Origin: an uncultured Oceanospirillaceae bacterium
Lineage (GTDB): Bacteria > Pseudomonadota > Gammaproteobacteria > Pseudomonadales > Balneatricaceae
Length of the DNA stretch: 12,170 nucleotides
Assembly (NCBI GenBank): GCA_946221045.1
Contig: CAMIIY010000024.1
Coordinates: forward strand, 1-12,170
Reading direction: 5' to 3'
The notes beneath the pieces were generated by a model, which saw only the letters and a program-made list of their open reading frames with translations, searched no databases and was not told where the DNA came from. The position numbers and the translations under genes are program-made. Positions within the stretch are counted from its first letter, which is position 1; every line of letters starts with the position of its first letter. Below, piece after piece: positions 1-7,831 of the stretch.

Positions 1-124
1 AAGCAGAACTGCTTTAGAAGGAGTGGCTTGACCTGAGCGACGTATCCCGCCTGCAACAGCATAATTTCTATTCGGTGCTGTTCAGATCAAGCCCTTACTC
101 ATCAGAATCTAACGATTGATTCGC

Positions 125-1237
125 CTAAATTTCGGTGTCACTGTAAACACAGTCTTCCAGAGCATCCAGTCTCTGACGCAGCCGAATGGCATCCTGATCC
201 TGCAAATTCAGATGGCCAACTTTACGGCGGGGCCTGATGTGTTTGTTATAAACATGTAGCTGCAATTCACCACTGAAGGCAATGTTCGCAGGAGGCATCA
301 CCCCCAGCAGGTTGAGCATACCGGCATTCTGCAACGGCTGTGTATTTCCCAGCCCCATACCACAGATAGCACGCAGATGGTTTTCAAACTGCGAACAGAC
401 ACCAGCGCCCTGGGTCCAGTGTCCACTGTTATGCACCCGTGGAGCCAATTCATTCACCAAGAGCTGATCACCCACGACAAAGCACTCAACCGTCAGTACA
501 CCAACATAACCCCAGTGATTCAGTAAACGCTGCACGATCTGCTGCGCCTGCTGCTCAAGTGCGGGTGTCATATCCGGTGCAGGCGCCTGTGAGCGAACCA
601 GAATCCCACTCTTGTGGGCATTTTCTGTGACCGGATAGCAGGCCTGAGAACCATCAGCAGATTGCATTGCAATGATCGATACTTCACGATCAAAGGACAC
701 CTTCGCCTCAACCACCATGGCAGGCCATGAATCCCGTTCCGCAAGCAGTGCGGCGAGTTGATCAGAATTAGTCAGCCGCCATTGATTCTGCCCGTCATAA
801 CCCTCCTCACAGGATTTAATGAAGACGGGATACCCCAGTTCTTCGACCGCAACTTGCAACGTTTCTGCAGAATCGGCCAGACGGTAAGGCGCGATAGGAA
901 TGCCCAGCTGTGCCAGTGTCGCTTTCTCCCGACCGCGATGCTGGCAAACCTGAATGGCTTCAGGCTGCGGATAAACCGGACAGCAGGGTTGCAATGAAAC
1001 CAGCAGTGAAGTGACCACCTGTTCTCTTTCAACAGTGATCAGATCCGGACAACCCAGTGCCTGATAGAGTTTTTCGCCTTCCAGGCCATTTTGCCAGCGA
1101 ACAACGGCTCCCAGTCCTTCCACACAGTCGATATTTTCATCGGCATTGGCCAGAAATGAGAAGCGGATGCCCATCGGCCACCCGGCCAAAGCCATCATCC
1201 GGGCCAGTTGTCCACAACCAATAATTGCAACGTGCAT
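125..1237 (-). CDS. purK: N5-carboxyaminoimidazole ribonucleotide synthase PurK
   Basis: Cytosolic ATP-grasp enzyme of purine synthesis. It uses ATP and bicarbonate to convert AIR to N5-CAIR, which PurE then rearranges. The 370 residues fit the family length. The N-terminus has the PurK signature GxGQLxxM (residues 7-14). The central ATP-grasp fold shows FIKSCEEGYDGQ (139-150), ENAHKSGIL (205-213), and the metal and substrate segment NELAPRVHNSGHWTQ (262-276). The small C-terminal domain holds KVGHLN (339-344). The ATG (1235-1237) shares one base with the purE stop (1237-1239), so the two genes are translationally coupled. The stop is TAG. I see no clear terminator between it and the window edge. 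The frame is intact and all signature segments are present, so I regard it as functional. Confidence 0.97.
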   Translation of the reverse strand: MHVAIIGCGQLARMMALAGWPMGIRFSFLANADENIDCVEGLGAVVRWQNGLEGEKLYQALGCPDLITVEREQVVTSLLVSLQPCCPVYPQPEAIQVCQHRGREKATLAQLGIPIAPYRLADSAETLQVAVEELGYPVFIKSCEEGYDGQNQWRLTNSDQLAALLAERDSWPAMVVEAKVSFDREVSIIAMQSADGSQACYPVTENAHKSGILVRSQAPAPDMTPALEQQAQQIVQRLLNHWGYVGVLTVECFVVGDQLLVNELAPRVHNSGHWTQGAGVCSQFENHLRAICGMGLGNTQPLQNAGMLNLLGVMPPANIAFSGELQLHVYNKHIRPRRKVGHLNLQDQDAIRLRQRLDALEDCVYSDTEI

Positions 1238-1719
1238 CAGGCTACCTCATTAGGAACATTGTCAGTTTGCTTAGCCCGCCAGCTCTGTAGACGTTCTGAC
1301 AGTGAACTATCACCAAGCGCCAGCATCTGGACAGCCATCAGGCCTGCGTTATACGCGCCGGCTTCTCCAACCGCCTGACAGGCGACAGCAACGCCCCGGG
1401 GCATCTGCACCATCGACATCAAACTATCCATGCCATTGAAATGTTTGCTTGAAACGGGCACTGCAATGACCGGAAGGTGCGTCATCGCCGCCGCCATCCC
1501 TGCCAGATGGGCAGAACCACCCGCGCCGGCAATGATGACTTCGAACCCCTTCTCGTGGGCAGTCGATGCAAACTCATACAACCGCTGTGGTGTTCGATGG
1601 GCGGATACAACACGCGTCTCATATGCGACTCCAAGCTCGTCGAGGACAGTGGTGCTGGCTTGCATCGTCGCCCAGTCAGACTGAGAGCCCATAATAATGC
1701 TGACACGTGGCTGGTTCAT
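1237..1719 (-). CDS. purE: N5-carboxyaminoimidazole ribonucleotide mutase PurE (class I)
   Basis: Catalyses the N5-CAIR to CAIR carboxyl shift, the step after PurK, as a cytosolic homo-octamer in known family members. The 160 residues are the usual class I length. Visible motifs are the phosphate and substrate loop GSQSDW (11-16), the SAHRTP segment with the conserved His (39-44), the Gly-rich AGAGGSAHLAGM (64-75), and the DSLMSMVQMPRGVAV stretch (98-112). The start ATG at 1717-1719 is preceded on the minus strand by GGAGT (1726-1730), six bases away, which supports this start. It is the first gene of the purE-purK pair. I could not find a convincing PurR-type palindrome upstream. That upstream DNA is the tail of a decayed gene, so the promoter was not identified. 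Confidence 0.97.
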   Translation of the reverse strand: MNQPRVSIIMGSQSDWATMQASTTVLDELGVAYETRVVSAHRTPQRLYEFASTAHEKGFEVIIAGAGGSAHLAGMAAAMTHLPVIAVPVSSKHFNGMDSLMSMVQMPRGVAVACQAVGEAGAYNAGLMAVQMLALGDSSLSERLQSWRAKQTDNVPNEVA

Positions 1720-1763
1720 ATATTTACTCCGTTTTGAAATAGCTCAAGCCATGATATGACTGA

Positions 1764-2222
1764 TTAGTGCACTGCAGAGCGGAATCCTCTCCAGCACGAA
1801 TATAGAAATGTGACTGACACAGGTACCGTAATCGACAAACGCTGATTGGCCGCAGCCAAGAATGCCGGTACGGCAAAACAGGAAGCTGTTCCAACCGATG
1901 GAATCAGAAGGATCATGCCGCCTATCGGGAGCCCCATCTATGCCGCAAAAAAGGCGCATATCATAGCACCCATCAGCGGCATTATCACACCAAAGCGGCC
2001 AATAAAGGGGCCATGCCATGTAAGGCGTAGACTCTAGAAGCCGCCTCTTCTCCCGTTTCCAGAAAAAACAGGGCTAACATCCAAAAAGCAGGAAGCAGAA
2101 AAGGAAGCACCTATTGACGCCTTAACCGGCAACGAAACTAGCCAGCACAGAACAGGCCAGCAACAGCACACCCTGATTCAGAAAGATTTCGTGCACCCCT
2201 TCGGGCGAGTCATGGCTGATAT
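1764..2222 (-). pseudogene. Decayed C-terminal half of an SbtA-type sodium-dependent bicarbonate permease (DUF897)
   Basis: Read on the minus strand in successive frames, this stretch gives EGVHEIFLNQGVLLL (about 2202 downward), then LALFFLETGEEAASRV, then GVIMPLMGAMICAFFAA, a TAG stop (1938-1940), then GLPIGGMILLIPSVGTAS and FAVPAFLAAANQRLSITVPV. The order and wording match, from memory, the C-terminal half of bacterial SbtA-type permeases: FLN.gv.LLlG, LFLLemG..a.r, G.l.PL, GLs.GG..LL..laaSASyi.vPAA, and the N-P-S-L followed by VTFP stretch. Continuous reading is broken by a TAA at 2122-2124 with a frame change near 2095-2124, a second frame change at the G-run 2007-2010, and the in-frame TAG. 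I could not recognise the N-terminal half above about 2222. The intact family imports HCO3- with Na+ at the inner membrane; this copy cannot. Identification rests on remembered family features, not on an alignment. Confidence 0.6.
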
Positions 2223-2400
2223 AGTAATACCGGAGACACCACAGACGGACCGAAAGTGCTGGAATCTCCGACGCGTGACAAATAGGTTATCCTGAGGGTT
2301 TACACCCGACACCGAATACAGTCCATACTTACAGGCACGCGCCAGAATACAGGATCGCGACAGCAGTGGATTTTTTCAAAACAGGACTCTGCCCTACTGA
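2223..2400. other. Gene-poor stretch between the permease remnant and the Rap1a-like gene
   Basis: No intact ORF with start and ribosome binding site is visible on either strand. If the neighbouring permease remnant once had an N-terminal half, it should lie here on the minus strand, but translation gives only short fragments interrupted by stops and I recognise none of them. No RNA gene or repeat is apparent. Confidence 0.4.
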
Positions 2401-2429
2401 CTGACACCACCCCTTAATACGGGGATAAA
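2401..2429 (+). promoter_or_regulatory. Possible sigma-70 promoter for the Rap1a-like gene
   Basis: A CTGACA hexamer (2401-2406, five of six matches to the -35 consensus) is separated by 17 bases from GATAAA (2424-2429, four of six matches to the -10 consensus). Transcription would begin near 2436, about 25 bases before the ATG at 2461. This is pattern matching only; the -10 match is mediocre. Confidence 0.3.
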
Positions 2430-2460
2430 CCCCAGAAAAATAAAAATGATGAGGTTAACC

Positions 2461-2861
2461 ATGCAACCCCTGAAATATATCTGTGCCCTGACCGTTTGCT
2501 TGACGGCTCCACTGCTCATGGCGGGTGAAGCCACCAGTAATATCCCTATCGACAGAACATACATTGCCGGTTTTCTTTCAGGCGCACAGCTGACCGATGG
2601 AGAGATCATCCGTCGTTTTGATAAAGCTGATAACGGTAAAGAGCAATCAGATTTTTTCAGCGTGCTTTCAAAACCCGTGTGGGTGAAAGGCGTACAGTAC
2701 CCGCCACCTATTTTGCCGGTTTTTGCCTACCGGAAGACACTGTCAACGAAGGTGTAATCAATAAAGTACAGAAAGCACTTGAAAAATCTGGTAAAAACAC
2801 TGATTCAGAAAAGGCTGATTTGGTATTCAGAGCGGTGCAGACAGCATATCCCTGCCGATGA
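2461..2861 (+). pseudogene. Small exported Rap1a/Tai-like protein, frame interrupted at a T6 run
   Basis: The ATG at 2461 follows TGAGG (2450-2454). It opens with a signal peptide (Lys5, a hydrophobic core, and a cleavage-like LMAGEA around residues 19-24). In the starting frame translation ends at 2757 with an unrelated tail after residue 66. A -1 shift in the T run 2652-2657 restores a 133-residue protein ending at the TGA 2859-2861. The restored C-terminus has YFAGFCLPEDTV, a run of amphipathic helix, A-LVF-AV and a terminal YPCR. This pattern (FC-[IL]-P, then V...L, then YPC near the end) resembles the Rap1a/Tai family, whose characterised members are periplasmic immunity proteins against type VI effectors; no T6SS gene is visible here. 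It may be a true pseudogene, a sequencing error, or a frameshift-expressed gene. Codons on both sides of the break look equally coding. Confidence 0.55.
2652..2689 (+). promoter_or_regulatory. Candidate -1 frameshift signal: T TTT TTC plus downstream stem-loop
   Basis: In the starting frame the heptamer 2652-2658 splits as T TTT TTC, the X XXY YYZ form of a slippery site. Slipping back one base joins the upstream frame to the downstream frame that carries the conserved C-terminus. After a six-base spacer, CTTTCA (2665-2670) pairs with TGAAAG (2684-2689), and CCC (2674-2676) pairs with GGG (2681-2683). This gives nine pairs with a three-A bulge and a GTGT loop. The geometry is what known -1 frameshift sites show, but the run of six T is also a common place for an indel. 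Confidence 0.35.
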
Positions 2862-2900
2862 TAACTTGGGCAAATTATCTCAAAGCACACACTTTCGACA

Positions 2901-2906
2901 TATAAT
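2901..2906 (+). promoter_or_regulatory. Consensus -10 hexamer TATAAT, possible promoter for the mrp leader
   Basis: A perfect TATAAT lies 255 bases before mrpA, downstream of the Rap1a-like gene. No hexamer resembling TTGACA is found 16-18 bases upstream, so promoter activity is only a possibility. If used, transcription would start near 2913 and give the mrp operon a leader of about 250 bases that includes the small ORF and the hairpin at 3051-3088. Confidence 0.3.
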
Positions 2907-2918
2907 AATGCGCAAAAC

Positions 2919-3041
2919 ATGAGCCTGATCGATTATTACCACAGAGAGAGATACATGAAGCCCGTCCGTCAGCTCTCAGGCAGTGATCCTTGTGTTCTTT
3001 GGAGACGAGTGTTTAACAAACGTCTGAATCCTTTAGAATAA
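2919..3041 (+). CDS. Possible 40-residue small ORF in the mrp leader
   Basis: An ATG at 2919 opens a 40-codon frame rich in basic and aromatic residues (it contains DYYHRERY early and WRRVFNKRL late) and ends at TAA 3039-3041. An internal in-frame ATG at 2955 follows the purine-rich AGAGAGAG, the nearest thing to a ribosome binding site, and would give 28 residues. I recognise no family, signal peptide or membrane segment. It lies between the consensus -10 hexamer and a strong hairpin, where a leader peptide could sit. It is short enough to be chance. Confidence 0.2.
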   Translation: MSLIDYYHRERYMKPVRQLSGSDPCVLWRRVFNKRLNPLE

Positions 3042-3050
3042 ATCATCCAT

Positions 3051-3088
3051 CCACACCGCATCGGTGGCGTTTGACTGATGCGATGTGG
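3051..3088 (+). other. Long stem-loop in the leader upstream of mrpA
   Basis: CCACACCGCATC (3051-3062) pairs with GATGCGATGTGG (3077-3088) with a single C-A mismatch. A further three pairs (3063-3065 with 3074-3076, one of them G-U) close an eight-base loop. No T run follows, so it is not a standard intrinsic terminator. It begins ten bases after the stop of the small ORF and ends 72 bases before the mrpA ATG. It could be an RNA-level control element or a transcript-stabilising or processing hairpin; the sequence alone does not say which. Confidence 0.5.
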
Positions 3089-3160
3089 AGAATGTAAAGA
3101 AATCTGAAGTTATTAATTCCTGGTCTCAGGATCAATTGACACAGTCTGCAAAGGATAGAG

Positions 3161-5959
3161 ATGACCGCTCTTTTTTGGATCCCGCTTCTGACCACTATTG
3201 GTGCACTTGTTCCGCTGTTTACCCGCAGTATGTCACGGTCACGCTGTGCGGCTATAACGGCTTTTCTTCCGGCGGTTTCACTACTGCTGCTGTTGCTCAA
3301 TGCCCCGGCAGTATTTGATGGTGAAACGCTGATCGAGCGCTTCCAGTGGGTACCCTCAATCGGACTTGAAATTGCTTTCCGGCTGGATGGTTATTCGCTG
3401 CTTTTCTCCCTGTTGATCCTCTGTATCGGTCTGCTGATTATTCTGTACGCCCGCTACTATCTGGCTGCACATGAGGATATGGGGCGTTTTTACGCCTACC
3501 TGGTACTGTTTATGACCGCGATGCTGGGTATCGTGCTGTCGGAAAACCTGCTCCAGCTCTGGCTGTTCTGGGAACTGACCAGTATCAGCTCTTTTCTGCT
3601 GATCAGCTTCTGGTCACACAAAAGTGAAGCCCGCAAAGGGGCGCGCATGGCGCTGACCGTGACCGGCATGGGCGGGCTGGCATTGCTTGCTGGCTTTGTG
3701 CTGATCGCTAAAACCATTGGCAGCTATGACTTGAGTGATGTGCTGACCAATGCGGACCTTATCAAAGAATCCGGCAACTACACGGCCATACTGCTGCTGA
3801 TACTGCTCGGCGCCTTCACCAAATCGGCCCAGTTCCCCTTCCATTTCTGGCTGCCTCATGCCATGGCCGCACCAACCCCTGTCTCGGCATATCTGCACTC
3901 AGCCACCATGGTTAAAGCGGGTATTTTTCTGCTCGGGCGCTTTTATCCGGCGCTGTCCGGTACTGAGCTATGGTTCTATCTGGTGACATCGGCTGGTCTG
4001 GCAACCTTGCTGGTGGGTGCTTACATGGCACTGTTTAAACACGACCTGAAAGGGTTACTTGCCTACTCCACCATCAGTCATCTGGGCCTGATTGTCTTAC
4101 TGCTTGGGCTGAATTCAGAGCTGGCTGCTGTGGCCGCGATTTTTCATATTATCAACCACGCCACCTTTAAGGCTTCCCTGTTTATGGCGGCCGGCATTAT
4201 CGACCACGAGACGGGCTCGCGGGATATGCGGCAGCTGAACGGTTTGTGGAAATACATGCCCCATACCGCATCGCTTGCCATTGTGGCTGCGTTATCAATG
4301 GCCGGTGTGCCACTGCTCAACGGCTTCATATCGAAAGAAATGTTTTTTGCCGAAACGGTCGTACAGAACTCCTTAGGGGCGCTTTCCTGGACGATTCCTG
4401 TCCTAGCCACGGTGGGCGCGACCTTCTCGGTGGCCTACTCGCTGCGCTTTATTCATGATGTGTTCTTTAACGGTGAACCGCGCAACCTGCCCAAAACACC
4501 TCATGAACCGCCTCGTTACATGAAATTGCCCGTGGAAATTCTGGTCGCTCTCTGCCTTATTCTCGGTATTGCGCCCGCCTGGGTTGTGTCTGGCCTGTTG
4601 ACCTCAGCATCTGCCGGATTGCTACAGGGGGCGGTACCCGAATTCAGCCTGTCACTCTGGCACGGACTGAACATGCCACTTCTGATGAGTGTGATTGCAC
4701 TCTCGGCAGGGGCATTTATCTACTATAACCGCGAGCGGCTGTTTGCCTTTCAGGCACAATTTCCGCCACGTGATGCAAAACTTGAATTCGAACGTCTCCT
4801 GCAACAGTTGATTAACGGCTGTAATACCCTGTATGCCCGCCTGGAAACCGGCTCACTGCAGCACTACATACTGCTGTTGCTGATGTTATCTGTAGTGGTG
4901 GCGGGGTTGCCGCTGTTGTCCCTGACGGATACGACTGGGCAACAACCTAATCAACCCATTGATAACCTCACTATGACCGGTGCTGTCCTGCTGACACTGG
5001 CCTCTGTGGTGACTGTTATCTGGCACCGAAGCCGGATGATTGCCCTGATCGGAGCCTCGGTTGTCGGGTTGATCGTTTCTCTGTTGTTTGCCCGTTTTTC
5101 AGCACCGGATCTGGCGCTGACGCAACTGGCTGTAGAAGTGGTCACCGTAATCTTGCTGATGCTGGCTCTGTTCTTTTTGCCCCAGAAGACCCCCAAAGAG
5201 TCACCGCCGGCGCGGGTGGTCCGTGACATGGGCATTTCAGCTATTTTTGGTGGCCTGATGGCAACCATCGTTTACGCGATGATGACCCGGCCACTGGAGA
5301 GCATTTCCGATTATTTTATCGCCAATGCCAAAACGGGCGGCGGCGGTACCAACATTGTTAACGTCATCCTGGTTGATTTCCGCGGTTTTGATACCTGGGG
5401 TGAAATAACCGTACTGGGAATCGCAGGGCTGGGGATTTATAAACTGATCCTGAGCATGCGGCTTTATATGCCGGCAACGGATTCTAACGGACGTCCTTGG
5501 AACCCTGACGTGCACCCAGTGATGCTAAGTACCATTTCTCAGGCCTTGCTACCGCTGGCGTTGCTGGTTTCTGCGTATATCTTCCTGCGTGGACATAACC
5601 TGCCGGGGGGCGGCTTTATCGCCGGACTGGTGACGGCGGTCGCCATCATCCTGCAGTACATCGCCAATGGCGTGCAGTTTATGAAAGAGCGTGCCGGTAT
5701 CAACTATCAGGCACTGATCGGCTCAGGACTGCTGATTGCAACACTGACCGGCCTGGGCAGCTGGCTGTTTGGCCGCCCATTCCTGACTTCATGGTTTGAT
5801 TACTTCTCCTGGCCACTGGTGGGTAAGTTCGAGCTGGCCAGCGCCTTGCTGTTTGACCTCGGCGTATACCTGACCGTGATCGGTGCCACGCTGCTTATTC
5901 TGGCAAACCTCGGGAAGCTGACAACGCCTGAACGTGCTCAAATGGAGGAAAAACGCTAG
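3161..5959 (+). CDS. mrpA: Na+/H+ antiporter subunit MrpA fused to MrpB
   Basis: The largest subunit of the inner-membrane Mrp cation/proton antiporter, which expels Na+ in exchange for H+ and is related to the NuoL/NuoM proton-pumping subunits of complex I. At 932 residues it is longer than unfused MrpA. The antiporter core has the expected charged residues: Glu138 in LFWELTS, Lys221 in [16 protein letters not shown], His246 and Lys252 in [11 protein letters not shown]. The MrpA-specific C-terminal part includes [16 protein letters not shown] (648-663). The MnhB-type domain occupies about residues 786-920, marked by [13 protein letters not shown] (811-823). There is thus no separate mrpB, matching six-gene group 2 operons (PhaAB type). 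AAGGA at 3151-3155 sits five bases before the ATG. The stop TAG overlaps the mrpC start by one base. Confidence 0.96.
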   Translation: MTALFWIPLLTTIGALVPLFTRSMSRSRCAAITAFLPAVSLLLLLLNAPAVFDGETLIERFQWVPSIGLEIAFRLDGYSLLFSLLILCIGLLIILYARYYLAAHEDMGRFYAYLVLFMTAMLGIVLSENLLQLWLFWELTSISSFLLISFWSHKSEARKGARMALTVTGMGGLALLAGFVLIAKTIGSYDLSDVLTNADLIKESGNYTAILLLILLGAFTKSAQFPFHFWLPHAMAAPTPVSAYLHSATMVKAGIFLLGRFYPALSGTELWFYLVTSAGLATLLVGAYMALFKHDLKGLLAYSTISHLGLIVLLLGLNSELAAVAAIFHIINHATFKASLFMAAGIIDHETGSRDMRQLNGLWKYMPHTASLAIVAALSMAGVPLLNGFISKEMFFAETVVQNSLGALSWTIPVLATVGATFSVAYSLRFIHDVFFNGEPRNLPKTPHEPPRYMKLPVEILVALCLILGIAPAWVVSGLLTSASAGLLQGAVPEFSLSLWHGLNMPLLMSVIALSAGAFIYYNRERLFAFQAQFPPRDAKLEFERLLQQLINGCNTLYARLETGSLQHYILLLLMLSVVVAGLPLLSLTDTTGQQPNQPIDNLTMTGAVLLTLASVVTVIWHRSRMIALIGASVVGLIVSLLFARFSAPDLALTQLAVEVVTVILLMLALFFLPQKTPKESPPARVVRDMGISAIFGGLMATIVYAMMTRPLESISDYFIANAKTGGGGTNIVNVILVDFRGFDTWGEITVLGIAGLGIYKLILSMRLYMPATDSNGRPWNPDVHPVMLSTISQALLPLALLVSAYIFLRGHNLPGGGFIAGLVTAVAIILQYIANGVQFMKERAGINYQALIGSGLLIATLTGLGSWLFGRPFLTSWFDYFSWPLVGKFELASALLFDLGVYLTVIGATLLILANLGKLTTPERAQMEEKR

Positions 5960-6321
5960 TGGAAATGCTGGTTGCTTTTATTATTGGTGTGCTGACTGCC
6001 TGCGGCGTGTTTCTGGTACTGCGTGGCAGAACCTTTCCCGTTGTGGTCGGGCTTACCTTGCTGGGTTATGCCGTCAACCTGTTTATTTTTGCCTCTGGGG
6101 GACTGGTGCTGGATGGTGCCGCCGTGCTTAAGCAGGAACTGGAAATACCTGACCCCCTGCCACAGGCTCTGGTACTGACCGCTATCGTTATCGGGTTTGC
6201 CATGATCGCGTTTGCGGTCATTCTGGCGATGCGAGCCAGAGCTGACCTGGGTAATGATCATGTGGATGGCCAGTTACCTGAGCCACCCAAAAACCCACGT
6301 CGCAAGGTGGGCAAGTTATGA
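5959..6321 (+). CDS. mrpC: Na+/H+ antiporter subunit MrpC
   Basis: Small NuoK-like inner-membrane subunit of the Mrp complex, 120 residues with three predicted membrane helices (about 3-21, 26-47 and 69-92). It carries the MrpC signature DPLPQALVLTAIVIGFA (65-81). I chose the GTG at 5959-5961, which shares a base with the mrpA stop, because GGAGG (5944-5948) is ten bases upstream. The ATG at 5965 would remove only two residues and would be 16 bases from that site. The charged, proline-rich tail (about residue 95 onward) is presumably outside the membrane. Its stop overlaps the mrpD start as ATGA. Confidence 0.95.
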   Translation: MEMLVAFIIGVLTACGVFLVLRGRTFPVVVGLTLLGYAVNLFIFASGGLVLDGAAVLKQELEIPDPLPQALVLTAIVIGFAMIAFAVILAMRARADLGNDHVDGQLPEPPKNPRRKVGKL

Positions 6322-7826
6322 GCCATTTGCCCGCACTCCCGATCTTGCTGCCTATGCTGGCAGGCGTTTTGCTTCTGCTACCGCCGCTGACAACGACACT
6401 GGACCGCCAACGACTGGGGTCTCTGGTCATTGCCGGACTGAACGTTCTGGTTGCGATCCTGTTGCTGGTACAGAGCACAGACGGGGTCTTTCATCTCTAT
6501 GCTCTGGGAGACTGGCAGCCACCGTTTGGTATCGTCCTGGTGCTGGACCGGCTCTCGGCATTACTGGTTTTTGTCACCGCTGTCCTGCTGTTTGCTGCGC
6601 TTCTGTACGCCAGTGCAGGAGAGGACCGGACAGGCCCCTATTTTTACCCCCTGATGATGTTTCAGGTGATGGGCATCAATGGTGCTTTTCTCACCGGTGA
6701 CCTGTTTAACCTGTTTGTGTTCTTTGAAATTCTGCTCATCGCCTCCTACTCACTGCTGGTCCATGGCGGGGGAAAACACAAAACACAGGCATCGGTGCAT
6801 TATGTGTTACTCAACCTGGTGGGCTCCTCTGTTTTCCTGTTCGGCATTGCGATTCTTTACGGGGCGGTTGGCTCTCTGAATATGGCCGATATGGCCTTAC
6901 GCATACGTGAACTGGAAGGCACCAACCTCAGGCTGGCTGAAGTTGGTGGCATGTTGCTGATGGTGGTGTTTGGTCTCAAGGCGGCCATGCTGCCACTGCA
7001 GTTCTGGCTACCTAGAACCTACACCGTTGCAGTCGGCCCGGTTGCGGCTTTGTTCGCGATTATGACAAAAATCGGCATCTACTCCATGATCCGGGTGCAT
7101 GGCCTGTTGTTCGGCAATGATGCCGGTGAACTGGCCGGCATGATTCAGCCCTGGCTCTGGGCACTTGGATTACTGACGCTGGTGATTGGTGCGATTGGTG
7201 CGATCTCCAGCCCCAGCCTGAAACGTACAACCGGCCATCTGGTGATTGTGTCTGTGGGCACCCTGTTGCTGGCCTTGGCGGTCAATTCAGAGCAATCAAT
7301 TTCAGCCGCCGTATATTACTCCGTACATTCCACCTTTGCCGCCGCCGCCCTGTTTCTGATCGGTGATATGATCTCAGAGCAACGCGGTAAAACCTTTGAC
7401 CGGATTGTGCGCTCACGCGCACTCGTTCAGCCTGTTGCAATTGGCATTGCGTTTTTTATCGCGGCCCTGACACTGATCGGTATGCCGCCCTTATCCGGCT
7501 TCATTGGCAAACTGATGGTCCTGGAGTCCATGGAAAGTAATGCTCAAATGGGCTGGGGCTGGCCGGTGCTGTTACTTTCCAGCCTGGCGGCTTTGGTTGC
7601 TTTTTCTCGCGCCGGGAGCACACTGTTCTGGCGCACCTCGGGCGAATCAGCAGACCGAAAACCGGCGGAGCCCACTAAGTTTATTGCCATCTGGCTATTA
7701 CTGGCGGCAGCACCGTTGATGTCTGTGTTTGCCGGTCCAATCGTTGATTTCAGCAATGCCACCGCACTACAGCTATTTGATTTATCAGGTAACCCAGCGC
7801 TGTTACTGCCGGAAAGCGGGGAGTGA
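6318..7826 (+). CDS. mrpD: Na+/H+ antiporter subunit MrpD
   Basis: Second large antiporter-like subunit of the Mrp complex, paralogous to MrpA and to NuoM/NuoN; 502 residues with about 14 hydrophobic segments. The residues that matter for antiport in characterised MrpD proteins are present: Glu137 in FVFFEILLIASYS and Lys221 in FGLKAAMLPLQFWLP, with Lys251 in MTKIGIYS. The segment after the FWLP motif reads RTYTVAVGPVAALFA, where many homologues have DAYPAAPSPVSALF, so the usual acidic and extra proline residues are replaced here; I do not know how common this is among close relatives. The ATG at 6318 overlaps the mrpC stop by four bases and the stop overlaps the upstream mrpE start candidate. 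Confidence 0.96.
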   Translation: MSHLPALPILLPMLAGVLLLLPPLTTTLDRQRLGSLVIAGLNVLVAILLLVQSTDGVFHLYALGDWQPPFGIVLVLDRLSALLVFVTAVLLFAALLYASAGEDRTGPYFYPLMMFQVMGINGAFLTGDLFNLFVFFEILLIASYSLLVHGGGKHKTQASVHYVLLNLVGSSVFLFGIAILYGAVGSLNMADMALRIRELEGTNLRLAEVGGMLLMVVFGLKAAMLPLQFWLPRTYTVAVGPVAALFAIMTKIGIYSMIRVHGLLFGNDAGELAGMIQPWLWALGLLTLVIGAIGAISSPSLKRTTGHLVIVSVGTLLLALAVNSEQSISAAVYYSVHSTFAAAALFLIGDMISEQRGKTFDRIVRSRALVQPVAIGIAFFIAALTLIGMPPLSGFIGKLMVLESMESNAQMGWGWPVLLLSSLAALVAFSRAGSTLFWRTSGESADRKPAEPTKFIAIWLLLAAAPLMSVFAGPIVDFSNATALQLFDLSGNPALLLPESGE

Positions 7827-7831
7827 GTCGT

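Noticed and set aside
1..124. A plus-strand open stretch 18-119 ending in TGA that reads like a protein C-terminus
   Set aside because: It is preceded by an in-frame TAG at 15-17 and has no start or ribosome binding site, so it cannot be shown to be part of a gene. The small inverted repeat at 1-14 is cut by the window edge and lacks a T run.
1744..2019. A 91-codon minus-strand ORF over the purE upstream region
   Set aside because: Its translation is rich in Cys and His with no recognisable order. It is the wrong frame of the decayed permease, whose membrane-like sequence appears in the adjacent frame.
1846..2037. A 63-codon plus-strand ORF opposite the permease remnant
   Set aside because: No ribosome binding site and no family resemblance. 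It is explained as the antisense shadow of the minus-strand pseudogene.
2410..2433. CCCC, GGGG, CCCC blocks that could form two alternative hairpins before the Rap1a-like gene
   Set aside because: Each stem is only four pairs, they overlap the proposed promoter, and they would largely lie upstream of the transcript start. Chance is the better explanation.
3136..3141. A perfect TTGACA just upstream of mrpA
   Set aside because: The matching -10 position falls at about 3159-3164 inside the start codon region and has no TATAAT-like sequence, so it cannot be the mrpA promoter.
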